From the NCBI GenBank assembly GCA_963708545.1, contig CAVPUD010000076.1, positions 1 to 23,520 of the forward strand: DNA of 23,520 nt. Reading direction: 5' to 3'. The first letter of the stretch is position 1. Each line of letters starts with the position of its first letter. Of this stretch, positions 8,201 through 15,083 are shown piece after piece. The notes below the pieces were generated by a model that was given only the letters and a program-made list of their open reading frames with translations, ran no database searches and was not told where the DNA came from. The position numbers and the translations under genes are program-made. Source of the DNA: Extensimonas sp963708545. Lineage in GTDB: Bacteria > Pseudomonadota > Gammaproteobacteria > Burkholderiales > Burkholderiaceae_C.

Positions 8201-9049
8201 ATGCAAGTGACTTCCAGCCCCACTGCTGCAGGCAAGGCTGCCCCCGGAAACACCTCCTCCCCGCTGCTTTCGCTGAACAACGTCGAGGTCATATACGACA
8301 GCGTATCGCTCGCGATCAAAGGGGTTTCGCTCGAAGTGCCGCAAGGCGGCATGGTCGCCCTGCTCGGCGCCAACGGCGCCGGCAAAAGCACCACGCTCAA
8401 GTCCATCAGCGGTCTGCTGCGCCCGGAGCGCGGCCAGGTATCGCGCGGCGAAGTGCGCTTCATGGGGCAGAACATCGACGCCCTGGCACCCCAGGAGCGC
8501 GTCAAGCTCGGCATCGTGCACGTGCTCGAAGGACGCCGAGTGTTCGAACACCTGACCCCCGATGAAAATCTCGTCGCAGCATCGGCCGTGCGCGGCAACC
8601 GCCAGGACATGCTGCGCAACAAAGACATGGTGTATTCCTACTTCCAGCGCCTCTACCAGCGCCGCACGGCGCAGTCTGGTTACCTCTCGGGCGGTGAACA
8701 GCAAATGCTGGCCATTGGCCGCGCCCTGATGACGCAACCCAAATTGCTGATGCTCGACGAACCCAGCCTCGGCCTGGCGCCCTTTCTCGTGGCCGAGATT
8801 TTCGAGATCGTGCAAAACATCAACAAGAAAGAGGGCCTGTCGGTGCTTCTGGTCGAGCAAAACGCCATTGCCGCGCTCGAAGTAGTTTCCCATGGCTACC
8901 TGATAGAAAACGGCCGCATCGTGATGCACGACAGCGCCGAAGCCATGAAGAAAAACCCCGACATTCAAGAATTTTATCTCGGCGGCGCCGAAGGCAGGAA
9001 TTTCCACGAAATCAAGCACTACCGCCGTCGCAAGCGCTGGCTCACATAA
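8201..9049 (+). CDS. livF: ABC importer ATPase, LivF type
   Basis: A 282-residue ATP-binding subunit, partner of LivG. Walker A GANGAGKST is at residues 56-64, the canonical signature LSGGEQQ at 162-168, Walker B LMLDEP at 183-188, and the switch-His position carries the LVEQN form typical of LivF. An N-terminal extension of about 22 residues (Ser/Ala/Pro rich) precedes the first strand. A basic C-terminal tail (residues about 265-282, HYRRRKRW) follows the usual family end at EFYLGG. Both extensions recur, as I recall, in LivF proteins encoded with acyl-CoA ligases, but I cannot verify this here. It is followed by a 56-base gap and then the binding-protein genes. Confidence 0.88.
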   Translation: MQVTSSPTAAGKAAPGNTSSPLLSLNNVEVIYDSVSLAIKGVSLEVPQGGMVALLGANGAGKSTTLKSISGLLRPERGQVSRGEVRFMGQNIDALAPQERVKLGIVHVLEGRRVFEHLTPDENLVAASAVRGNRQDMLRNKDMVYSYFQRLYQRRTAQSGYLSGGEQQMLAIGRALMTQPKLLMLDEPSLGLAPFLVAEIFEIVQNINKKEGLSVLLVEQNAIAALEVVSHGYLIENGRIVMHDSAEAMKKNPDIQEFYLGGAEGRNFHEIKHYRRRKRWLT

Positions 9050-9105
9050 AGCTGGCTACCGCGAACAATCCCCAGTTCATTCCAACCACCCCAAGGAGCA
9101 TTGCC

Positions 9106-10356
9106 ATGAAGTCCAGGTTTCTCACATTCGCTGCCGGTTTGGGCATGGCTATTGCAGCCATGCATTCGGCGCAGGCCGCCCCGGAAACGATCAAGTTCGC
9201 CGGCTGCTATGACCTGACCAAGTCCTATGGCTTCGTTTCTCCGCAAATTGCGCAGGCTGCGCGAGATTACGTGAAGCTCATCAATTTGCAAGGTGGCATT
9301 GAAGGGCATCCGGTCGAAATGCTGATCCAGGACCATGGCAACGAGCCACAACGTGGCATCGAATGCTATGAAAAAATGAAACGCGAAGGTGCCATCACTT
9401 ATGAATTTTTTTCCACTCCTGTTTCACGGGCAATGGTTCCGCGCGCCATGGCCGACGGCAATGTGATGATTCAGCCTTATGCCGGGCGCGGTGACGCTGT
9501 CAACGGCGAGGTATTCACTTGGATATTCCCTATGGGACCGACCTATTGGGGCCAAGTGGCCAACGACATTCAATACATCAAAAACCAATCCAAGGGTAGC
9601 CTCAAGGGGGTGAAAATCGCCTTCATTTACCCTGACTATCCTTTCGGCCAGGAACCGATCGGCATCCTCAAAACCCTGGCGGAGCGGGAAGGCTACGAAC
9701 TGATGCTGGCGCCCCACCCCATGCCCGGGAACGACCAGACAGCCGCATGGACAAAAATTCGCCGCTTCAATCCCGACTGGATCATCGGCTGGAATCTGTC
9801 GAACATGCACGTGGTGGCCTCGCGCGAGATGAAGCGCAACGGCATTCCCATCAGCAAATACATCGCAGTAAACTGGTTCAATGAGGTTGACATCAACAAC
9901 ATCGGCCCAGAAAATGCCAAAGGCATCAAACGTGGGACCAACGTCGTTGGCGGGCAAGATCACCCTTTGATTAAGCAGATCATCAAAGAACTCTACGATA
10001 AAGGTCAAGGTAGTGGTGAGCGCAAAAACATGAATGATGTTTACTACAACTCGGGCTTGGCCAGCTATGTGATAGTCGTCGAAGGCGCTCGTTTGGCCAT
10101 CAAACAATACGGATGGCCCTTGACCCCAGAGAAAATGAAAAAAGGCCTCGAAAGCATCAAAAATTTCGATGCCGGCGGCTTCATTGCTCCGATTACCATT
10201 ACTGCGAAAGACCACGGCGGCGGCGGCAAAACGCGTGTCGATATGTGGGATGGCGCAAAATGGGTTTCGCAAACGGACTGGATCGCGGCATACACTGACG
10301 TTATCCAGGAAATCGTAAAAAAAGAATCTGAAGAATTTGCTAAAAACAAGAAATAA
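9106..10356 (+). CDS. periplasmic binding protein 1 of the importer, LivK type
   Basis: A 416-residue exported protein of the branched-chain amino acid-type binding protein family (type I periplasmic fold). The signal peptide covers residues 1-24, with cleavage predicted after AQA. The mature N-terminus ETIKFAGCYDLTKSYG is followed by the first lobe with DHGNEPQRGIECYEKM and the hinge region. A cluster of aromatic residues (NDIQYI, IYPDYPFGQEP, WNLSNMHVV) probably lines the ligand cleft. The start has an AAGGAG ribosome-binding site. Such proteins deliver ligand to LivHM; related family members bind aromatic or aliphatic acids rather than amino acids. It is collinear and highly similar (by eye about three quarters identical) to the next gene, so the two are tandem duplicates. 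Wobble positions are noticeably more A/T-rich than in the ligase or permeases, with many AAA Lys codons. Confidence 0.9.
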   Translation: MKSRFLTFAAGLGMAIAAMHSAQAAPETIKFAGCYDLTKSYGFVSPQIAQAARDYVKLINLQGGIEGHPVEMLIQDHGNEPQRGIECYEKMKREGAITYEFFSTPVSRAMVPRAMADGNVMIQPYAGRGDAVNGEVFTWIFPMGPTYWGQVANDIQYIKNQSKGSLKGVKIAFIYPDYPFGQEPIGILKTLAEREGYELMLAPHPMPGNDQTAAWTKIRRFNPDWIIGWNLSNMHVVASREMKRNGIPISKYIAVNWFNEVDINNIGPENAKGIKRGTNVVGGQDHPLIKQIIKELYDKGQGSGERKNMNDVYYNSGLASYVIVVEGARLAIKQYGWPLTPEKMKKGLESIKNFDAGGFIAPITITAKDHGGGGKTRVDMWDGAKWVSQTDWIAAYTDVIQEIVKKESEEFAKNKK

Positions 10357-10396
10357 TCACCCCAATCTATTCAACCGAACGAACAAAGAGGACGCT

Positions 10397-11647
10397 ATGA
10401 AACGCACTTTTTCCAAATGCTTTGCTGCAACAACCATGGGCTTGGCGATGTTGACCCCTGCACTCGCCCAGCAAGAACCGATCAAATTTGCCTTGTGCTA
10501 CGACCTCACGAAAGCCTATGGCTTTGTTACGCCCCAGTTCGCCCAGGCTGCGCGCGACTACGCCAAGATCGTGAACCAAAAAGGCGGCATAGAAGGTCAT
10601 CCCGTCGAGATTTTGGTACAAGACCATGGCAACGAGCCACAGCGCGGCATCGAGTGCTATGAAAAAATGAAGCGTGAAGGGGCGATCACCTATGACTTCA
10701 TGTCCACGCCCGTTTCGCGCGCCCTGATACCGCGAATGATGGACGAAAAGCGCGTGATGATCCAAGCCATCACTGGCCGCGGCGACGCCATCAATGGCGA
10801 AGTCTTCCAATGGATTTTTGCGCTCGGCCCGACCTACTGGGGACAGGTTGCCAACGACATTCAATACATCAAGGACCAGGCCAAAGGAAACATCAAAGGA
10901 AAACGGGTTGCCTATATATACCCCGATTACCCTTTCGGCCAGGAGCCGATCGGCGTGCTTAAGACCCTCGCCCAAAAAGAAGGTTTTGAGTTGTTCCTTG
11001 CCCCCCACCCACTTCCTGGGAACGATCAGGCGGCCGTATGGACCCAAATACGCCGCTTCAATCCCGATTGGGTGATCAGCTGGAACCTCTCCAACATGCA
11101 TGTGGTTTCTGCGCGTGAGATGAAGCGCAACGGCATTCCGATCGACAAATATATTTCTGTCAATTGGCTCAACGAAGTCGATATCAACAACATCGGCCCA
11201 GAAAATGCCAAAGGCATCAAACGCGGCACCAACGTGGTGGGTGGGCAAGACCATCCGTTGATGCAGCAAATCATCAAGGATTTGTACGACAAAAATCAGG
11301 GCTCAGGTGATCGCAAACACCTCAACGACATTTATTACAACACCGGCCTTGCCGTATATACCATCGTGTTCGAGGGTGCACGCCTCGCCGTCAAGCAAGG
11401 CGGCTGGCCATTGACCCCCCAGAAAATGAAAAAGGGGCTAGAGAGCATCAAAAATTTCGACGCCGGCGGCTTGATGGCACCGATTACGGTGACCGCGAAA
11501 GACCACGGCGGCGGCGGCAAAACCCGCATCGATATGTGGGATGGAAAAAAATGGGTCTCTCAAACAGACTGGATATCTTCCTACCCGGACGTGATCAAGC
11601 AGATTGTGGATAAAGAATCTGCCGAATTCGCAAAAGGCAGCAAATAA
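10397..11647 (+). CDS. periplasmic binding protein 2 of the importer, LivK type
   Basis: Also 416 residues after choosing ATG 10397, which has an AAAGAGGA ribosome-binding site and opens a clear signal peptide (residues 1-24, cleavage predicted after ALA). The open frame begins upstream at 10337, overlapping the previous gene, but that part is not credible as coding. Domain order and nearly all motifs match binding protein 1. Differences concentrate in the signal peptide, around residues 107-127 (STPVSRALIPRMMDEK and then QAITGRGD versus QPYAGRGD), and at the C-terminus. The first of these is a likely ligand-contacting region. This suggests that the two share the permease but differ in ligand specificity or affinity (inference). 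It is the last gene of the operon and is followed by a strong terminator. Codon use is A/T-biased like its twin. Confidence 0.9.
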   Translation: MKRTFSKCFAATTMGLAMLTPALAQQEPIKFALCYDLTKAYGFVTPQFAQAARDYAKIVNQKGGIEGHPVEILVQDHGNEPQRGIECYEKMKREGAITYDFMSTPVSRALIPRMMDEKRVMIQAITGRGDAINGEVFQWIFALGPTYWGQVANDIQYIKDQAKGNIKGKRVAYIYPDYPFGQEPIGVLKTLAQKEGFELFLAPHPLPGNDQAAVWTQIRRFNPDWVISWNLSNMHVVSAREMKRNGIPIDKYISVNWLNEVDINNIGPENAKGIKRGTNVVGGQDHPLMQQIIKDLYDKNQGSGDRKHLNDIYYNTGLAVYTIVFEGARLAVKQGGWPLTPQKMKKGLESIKNFDAGGLMAPITVTAKDHGGGGKTRIDMWDGKKWVSQTDWISSYPDVIKQIVDKESAEFAKGSK

Positions 11648-11680
11648 GAAATGCCACGCCGGTGTTGTCAGCGCCGGCGC

Positions 11681-11713
11681 AAAAACAAGGGGCCCGTGCG
11701 GCCCCTTGTTTTT
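11681..11713. terminator. perfect stem terminator between importer and tetR operons
   Basis: A 14-bp perfect inverted repeat (AAAAACAAGGGGCC and its complement) with a 5-base loop. It has a T-run on the plus-strand side and the complementary A-run on the other side. It lies 34 bases after the second binding protein gene and 20 bases before the end of the convergent tetR gene. It should therefore terminate transcription from both directions. Confidence 0.9.
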
Positions 11714-11732
11714 ATTTGCCTCCACAAAACCA

Positions 11733-12380
11733 TCAAGAGGAATGATGGTGCAGCAAAATACCGTCAAACACGACAGCAGTGATCTGCCGCGCAAAATCAT
11801 GGAATGAGCCGCGCTTGGGGTTGTACCACTCGACCGTCCAGTTCAATGCGCCAATGACGAAAAGGCGAATGATGGTCGTCGAAGCATCGGCACGCAGCTC
11901 GCCCGCCGCCAGCGCCGACTGAAGGAGTTGATCCCAATAATCGGCGTATTCGCGACGTACCACGCGGTGTTTGGCTTTTGCACTTTCGGGAATTTGGCCA
12001 TAAATGCGCATGTTCGCCGAGGTGAAATCTCCGTGGTGCAGCATACCCCACAAGTGGCCTTCGATACCTGCGGCGATGCGGTCGCGCCAAGGCGCGTCCT
12101 TGGGCAAGGCGTCTATGCGCGCGCGCACTGTCTCGTAGACGATTTTGATGCCCTTGTCGAGCACTTCACCCAGGATTTGCTCTTTGGACTCGAAGTGGTA
12201 GTAAATGCTGCCGGCCTTCACGCCTGCCGCATCGGCCACTTCACGCAAGGTGGTGGCGGCGTAGCCATGCTGGCGAAACAGGCGCGCCGCTTCGAGCAGG
12301 ATGCGCTCGCGCGTGGCGTTGCCGTCCAGATCGTGGCCGGCAGATTTCGAGGCGGATTTGTCGTTCATGAAAATGTCCAT
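11733..12380 (-). CDS. TetR-family transcriptional regulator
   Basis: A 215-residue repressor-type protein. The N-terminal helix-turn-helix is at residues about 24-70, with the family core TLREVADAAGVKAGSIYYHF (44-63) and then ESKEQIL. The rest is an all-helical ligand-binding and dimerisation domain with a Trp-containing region. TetR proteins of this outline near CoA-pathway genes usually sense acyl-CoA or aryl-CoA intermediates and repress the pathway until they appear (family knowledge applied by inference). ATG 12380 is preferred; ATG 12368 is also possible and has no better ribosome site. It is the last gene of badH-badI-tetR on the same strand, 106 bases after badI. That gap holds a palindrome overlapping a possible -10, which would suit autoregulation. 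The gene converges on the importer operon. Confidence 0.88.
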   Translation of the reverse strand: MDIFMNDKSASKSAGHDLDGNATRERILLEAARLFRQHGYAATTLREVADAAGVKAGSIYYHFESKEQILGEVLDKGIKIVYETVRARIDALPKDAPWRDRIAAGIEGHLWGMLHHGDFTSANMRIYGQIPESAKAKHRVVRREYADYWDQLLQSALAAGELRADASTTIIRLFVIGALNWTVEWYNPKRGSFHDFARQITAVVFDGILLHHHSS

Positions 12381-12419
12381 CCCGTGGAAAACGGATCGCG
12401 TGTTCAGAGCCACCTCAAA

Positions 12420-12434
12420 ATCATAGCGCCTATG
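12420..12434 (-). promoter_or_regulatory. candidate tetR operator overlapping a -10 box
   Basis: On the minus strand the sequence reads CATAGGCGCTATGAT. The perfect 5-bp arms CATAG/CTATG, with a 3-base centre, overlap TATGAT, a good -10 match that lies 40 bases upstream of the tetR ATG. A second small inverted repeat, CTCAG-N6-CTGAG, lies at 12467-12482. No strong -35 is seen. TetR autorepression through the palindrome is an inference. Confidence 0.3.
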
Positions 12435-12486
12435 GCAGACCCCACGCGGGAATCCGCCATATTTTCTCAGTACAACCTGAGCGCCA

Positions 12487-13269
12487 TCACTTGACCCACT
12501 TGCGGAAGTCGGGCTTGCGCTTTTCGAGGAACGAGCGCACGCCTTCTTTCGACTCATCGGTGTTGTAGTACAGGCTCAACGCCTGCATACCCAGGCTGCC
12601 GATGCCGCGGATGTGCTCGGTGGAGGCATTGAACGAACGCTTGGCAATCGCGATGGCCGTGGGGCTTTTTTCGACCAGCTCGCGCCCCCACTTGGCCACT
12701 TCGGCGTCGAGTTGGTCGTGCGGCACGACGACGTTGCACAGACCCATCGCGAGCGCTTCCTGCGCGTTGTAGCGGCGGCACATGTACCATATCTCGCGCG
12801 CTTTTTTCTCGCCCACGACATGGGCAAGATAGGCCGTGCCCCAGCCCGGATCGACCGAGCCGACCTTGGGGCCGACCTGGCCGAATACGGCCTTTTCGGA
12901 AGCGATGGTCATGTCGCACAAGGTGGCGAGCACGTTGCCACCGCCGATGGCATAGCCCTGCACGCGCGCGATCACGGGCTTTGGCACGTCGCGGATGGCG
13001 CTGTGCAGCTCCTCGATGGGCAGACCCGCGGTGCCACGGCCGTCATATTGGCCCGAATGCGCCGACTGGTCGCCGCCCGTGCAGAACGCACGGTCGCCCG
13101 TGCCCGTGAGCACGATTGCGGCGATGTTTTTGTCCCAGCCGGCCTTCATCATGGCCTGGATCATCTCTTCCACCGTCTGGCCGCGGAAGGCGTTCATGAC
13201 CTCGGGGCGGTTGATGGCGATATAGGCGATTTGCTCGCGCTCTTCGTAAACGATATCGGTATAGCTCAT
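12487..13269 (-). CDS. badI: 2-ketocyclohexanecarboxyl-CoA hydrolase-like (BadI-like), crotonase fold
   Basis: A 260-residue crotonase-superfamily enzyme that strongly resembles, from memory, BadI of Rhodopseudomonas palustris. BadI hydrolytically opens 2-oxocyclohexane-1-carboxyl-CoA to pimeloyl-CoA. Shared blocks are NRPEVMNAFRG (20-30), DRAFCTGGDQS (59-69, oxyanion-hole Gly), the long IRDVPKPVIARVQGYAIGGG (92-111), FGQVGPKVGSVDPGWG (129-144, with Asp140 of the MenB/BadI type), and the C-terminal TDESKEGVRSFLEKRKPDF. The active site resembles MenB and BadI rather than the Glu/Glu pair of enoyl-CoA hydratases, so the simple hydratase label would be wrong. ATG 13269 is chosen over a TTG 15 bases upstream; GGAAAG precedes it. 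It lies 26 bases after the badH-like gene on the same strand. The ring substrate could be a substituted or fused homologue of the cyclohexane compound. Confidence 0.8.
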   Translation of the reverse strand: MSYTDIVYEEREQIAYIAINRPEVMNAFRGQTVEEMIQAMMKAGWDKNIAAIVLTGTGDRAFCTGGDQSAHSGQYDGRGTAGLPIEELHSAIRDVPKPVIARVQGYAIGGGNVLATLCDMTIASEKAVFGQVGPKVGSVDPGWGTAYLAHVVGEKKAREIWYMCRRYNAQEALAMGLCNVVVPHDQLDAEVAKWGRELVEKSPTAIAIAKRSFNASTEHIRGIGSLGMQALSLYYNTDESKEGVRSFLEKRKPDFRKWVK

Positions 13270-13295
13270 GTCTGTGCTTTCCAAAAATCAATACC

Positions 13296-14093
13296 TCAAC
13301 CGATCATGCTGTAGCCGCCCGACACCGACAACACCTGGCCGGTAACGTGGCCGGCGGCCTTGTTCGAGGCCATGAAGACGACGGCGTTGGCGATGTCCTG
13401 CGGGCGCCCCACTTTGCGCAGCGGCAGGGCCTTGGCGACTTTTTCGAGCTGCTCGGGCGTGAACATGCTCTCGGCATGCGTCCACATGCTGCTGCCGCCC
13501 ACTTCCTCGGCAGTCGCCGGGATGGTCACACCGGGGCAGACCACGTTGCAGCGGATGCCATAGCGGCCGTTTTCTTTCGCGATGGTCTTCATGAAGCTGT
13601 TGACCGCGGCCTTGACACCACCGTACACGGCCTCGCGCGGCTCGCCCTGGCGGCTGGCGTCGGAGCTGATCGAGACGATGGCGCCGCTGTTTTGCTTGAT
13701 CATGATGTCGAGCGCATGCTTGGTGCAGTTGAGCACGCCGACGTAGTTGATGTCGATGACCTTGCGCCAGAATTCGGGCGTGGTCTGGGTGAAGAACATC
13801 AGGTTGTCCCAGCCCACGTTGTTGACCAGCACATCGACGCGGCCGTGCTTGTCCATCGCAGCCTTGAAGAGCGCGCCGACCTGGTCGAACTGCGTCACGT
13901 CGGTCTTGACCACTTGCGCCGAGGCTGCGCCCAGCGTGCGCGCAAACTCTGCCGTCTTTTCTGCCTGGGCGGTGTCGATGTCGCCGATGGTGATGTGCGC
14001 TCCTTCGCCCGCAAACGCGAGCACGATGGCGCGGCCGATGTTGGAGCCGCCGCCGGTGACGATGACTGATTTTCCTTTGAGCTCGAGATCCAT
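13296..14093 (-). CDS. badH: short-chain dehydrogenase, BadH-like (2-hydroxycyclohexanecarboxyl-CoA)
   Basis: A 265-residue classical SDR, NAD(P)-dependent. The nucleotide-binding TGGGSNIG is at residues 13-20, NNVG at 91-94, and the catalytic Ser144, Tyr157 and Lys161 in SISSDAS and YGGVK. The C-terminal TGQVLSVSGG motif is present. The stretch SSDASRQGEPREAVYGGVKA resembles BadH, which oxidises 2-hydroxycyclohexanecarboxyl-CoA to the ketone that BadI cleaves. Immediate linkage to the BadI-like gene is the main argument for this role; SDR sequence alone would not settle it. Asp39 after the third strand suggests NAD over NADP. ATG 14093 has a strong AGGAG site, and it heads the minus-strand operon. 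A perfect TATAAT lies about 50 bases upstream. Confidence 0.75.
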   Translation of the reverse strand: MDLELKGKSVIVTGGGSNIGRAIVLAFAGEGAHITIGDIDTAQAEKTAEFARTLGAASAQVVKTDVTQFDQVGALFKAAMDKHGRVDVLVNNVGWDNLMFFTQTTPEFWRKVIDINYVGVLNCTKHALDIMIKQNSGAIVSISSDASRQGEPREAVYGGVKAAVNSFMKTIAKENGRYGIRCNVVCPGVTIPATAEEVGGSSMWTHAESMFTPEQLEKVAKALPLRKVGRPQDIANAVVFMASNKAAGHVTGQVLSVSGGYSMIG

Positions 14094-14140
14094 AATTGAC
14101 TCCTGGCGCACGCGGCGCATGGTTGATGAAAGGCTCGGGC

Positions 14141-14181
14141 ATTATATAGAACTGTCAAACGGTAGTTAGGTGCGCTATAAG
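14141..14181. promoter_or_regulatory. divergent promoters with palindrome between badH and DUF169 genes
   Basis: For the plus-strand gene, CTGTCA (14152-14157) and TATAAG (14176-14181) with an 18-base spacer make a fair sigma-70 promoter. For badH, a perfect TATAAT is read on the minus strand at 14146-14141, with only a weak -35. Between and overlapping both is an imperfect inverted repeat with AACT/AGTT ends (14150-14167), well placed to be an operator controlling both directions. The TetR protein encoded three genes away is the natural candidate to bind it (inference). Confidence 0.45.
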
Positions 14182-14229
14182 ACAGCCACCCCGACCGCTG
14201 TATTGGTTTTTCTTCCAAGGAGACGACAC

Positions 14230-15012
14230 ATGGAGACGACAACCGACTGGGCCGCGATCGCGGCTGAACTCGAGCGGCTTTTGAAGCTGCGCGCCGTGCC
14301 TTTCGGCATGAAGCTGTTTCGCGAGCGCGCGCAGATGGAGGCGATCCCGAAAATCCGCCGCCCCAAGGCCACCCACACCATGGACCAGATCGTCGCGCAG
14401 GCCGCGCGCCTAGGCTGGACGGTGGGCGTGTGCGCTGAAGACCTCGTGGGCGCGCAGTGCCGCGCCGTGGTCGGCTTGGGGCGCGCCAAGGACGCGCAAT
14501 GGCAGTCGGGCGAGCAAATGGTGGGCGTGTGGTACAAGACCCTCGAAGACGCCACACGCCACCAACAGGCCATGCACTGCGTGCCCGACGGTCTCTACGA
14601 GGCGCTCGCCGTGTCGCCGCTGGCTTCGGGCAGGCTGGGCACGCCCGACATCGCGCTGTTTTACGCCACACCGGGCGCGATGATGTATTTCATCAACGGC
14701 CTGCAGTGGTCGGGCTACCAAAAGTTCGACTGGAGCGTGGTGGGTGAGTCCGCCTGCGCCGACTCCTGGGGCCGGGCGCTCGCGCAGCGCACGCCCAGCC
14801 TGTCCATCCCCTGCTTTGCCGAGCGGCGCTACGGCGGCGTGCTCGACGACGAAATGCTCATGGCCCTGCCGCCGGAATACCTGCCGCGCGCGATCGCTGG
14901 CATGCACGCGCTCGCGAAAAACGGCCTGCGCTACCCCTTCCCGCAGTATTCGATCCAACAGGACGCACGCGCGGGCCTCGCGGTGAGCTACCCCGGCGCG
15001 TCAGGGGCCTGA
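14230..15012 (+). CDS. DUF169-family protein of unknown function
   Basis: A 260-residue soluble protein that I assign to the DUF169 (COG2043) family from its layout: an N-terminal helical ERLLKLRAVPFGMKLF, a cysteine-containing VGVCAEDLVGAQCRAVVGLG segment (residues 65-84), and later LFYATPGAMMYFINGLQW. Five cysteines (68, 77, 117, 176 and 195) are present. Cys68 and Cys77 in a conserved-looking block could bind a metal or cluster, but no biochemical function is known to me. ATG 14230 has an excellent AAGGAGA ribosome site 6 bases upstream; the open frame from 14170 is not needed. It diverges from badH across a shared promoter region, and this is the only clue to its job. It may belong to the ring-degradation module, perhaps in redox or CoA-thioester chemistry (speculation). 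Confidence 0.75.
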   Translation: METTTDWAAIAAELERLLKLRAVPFGMKLFRERAQMEAIPKIRRPKATHTMDQIVAQAARLGWTVGVCAEDLVGAQCRAVVGLGRAKDAQWQSGEQMVGVWYKTLEDATRHQQAMHCVPDGLYEALAVSPLASGRLGTPDIALFYATPGAMMYFINGLQWSGYQKFDWSVVGESACADSWGRALAQRTPSLSIPCFAERRYGGVLDDEMLMALPPEYLPRAIAGMHALAKNGLRYPFPQYSIQQDARAGLAVSYPGASGA

Positions 15013-15028
15013 GCATGCGCCTGCACCC

Positions 15029-15045
15029 GCTACTTTTTGAGTAGC
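15029..15045 (+). repeat. small hairpin after the DUF169 gene
   Basis: GCTACT and AGTAGC form a 6-bp stem around a 5-base loop, directly after the DUF169 stop. No T-run follows, so it is a poor terminator on its own. It abuts the intergenic repeat copy that leads into pabB. Confidence 0.4.
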
Positions 15046-15083
15046 TCTTAGCGCCCATCCATAAAGCATTAGAGGCCTTTTTG
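15037..15083 (+). repeat. intergenic repeat, copy A
   Basis: A stretch of about 47 bases related to 18342-18389 in the same orientation. Shared cores are TAGCT, TAGCGC, a CAT near the middle, GGC and a terminal TTTTTG. By hand alignment about two thirds of positions match with one gap. It resembles a family of short intergenic repeats that I recall in Comamonadaceae. Copy A ends in the TTG used as the pabB start codon. Confidence 0.45.

Noticed and set aside
7268..9019. 583-codon open frame antisense to livM and livF
   Set aside because: It is a shadow of two well-supported genes, with no family features or start signal.
12487..13269. annotation of the crotonase gene as a plain enoyl-CoA hydratase
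   Set aside because: The oxyanion and SVDPGWG regions match the MenB/BadI subgroup, and the paired catalytic glutamates of hydratases are not seen.
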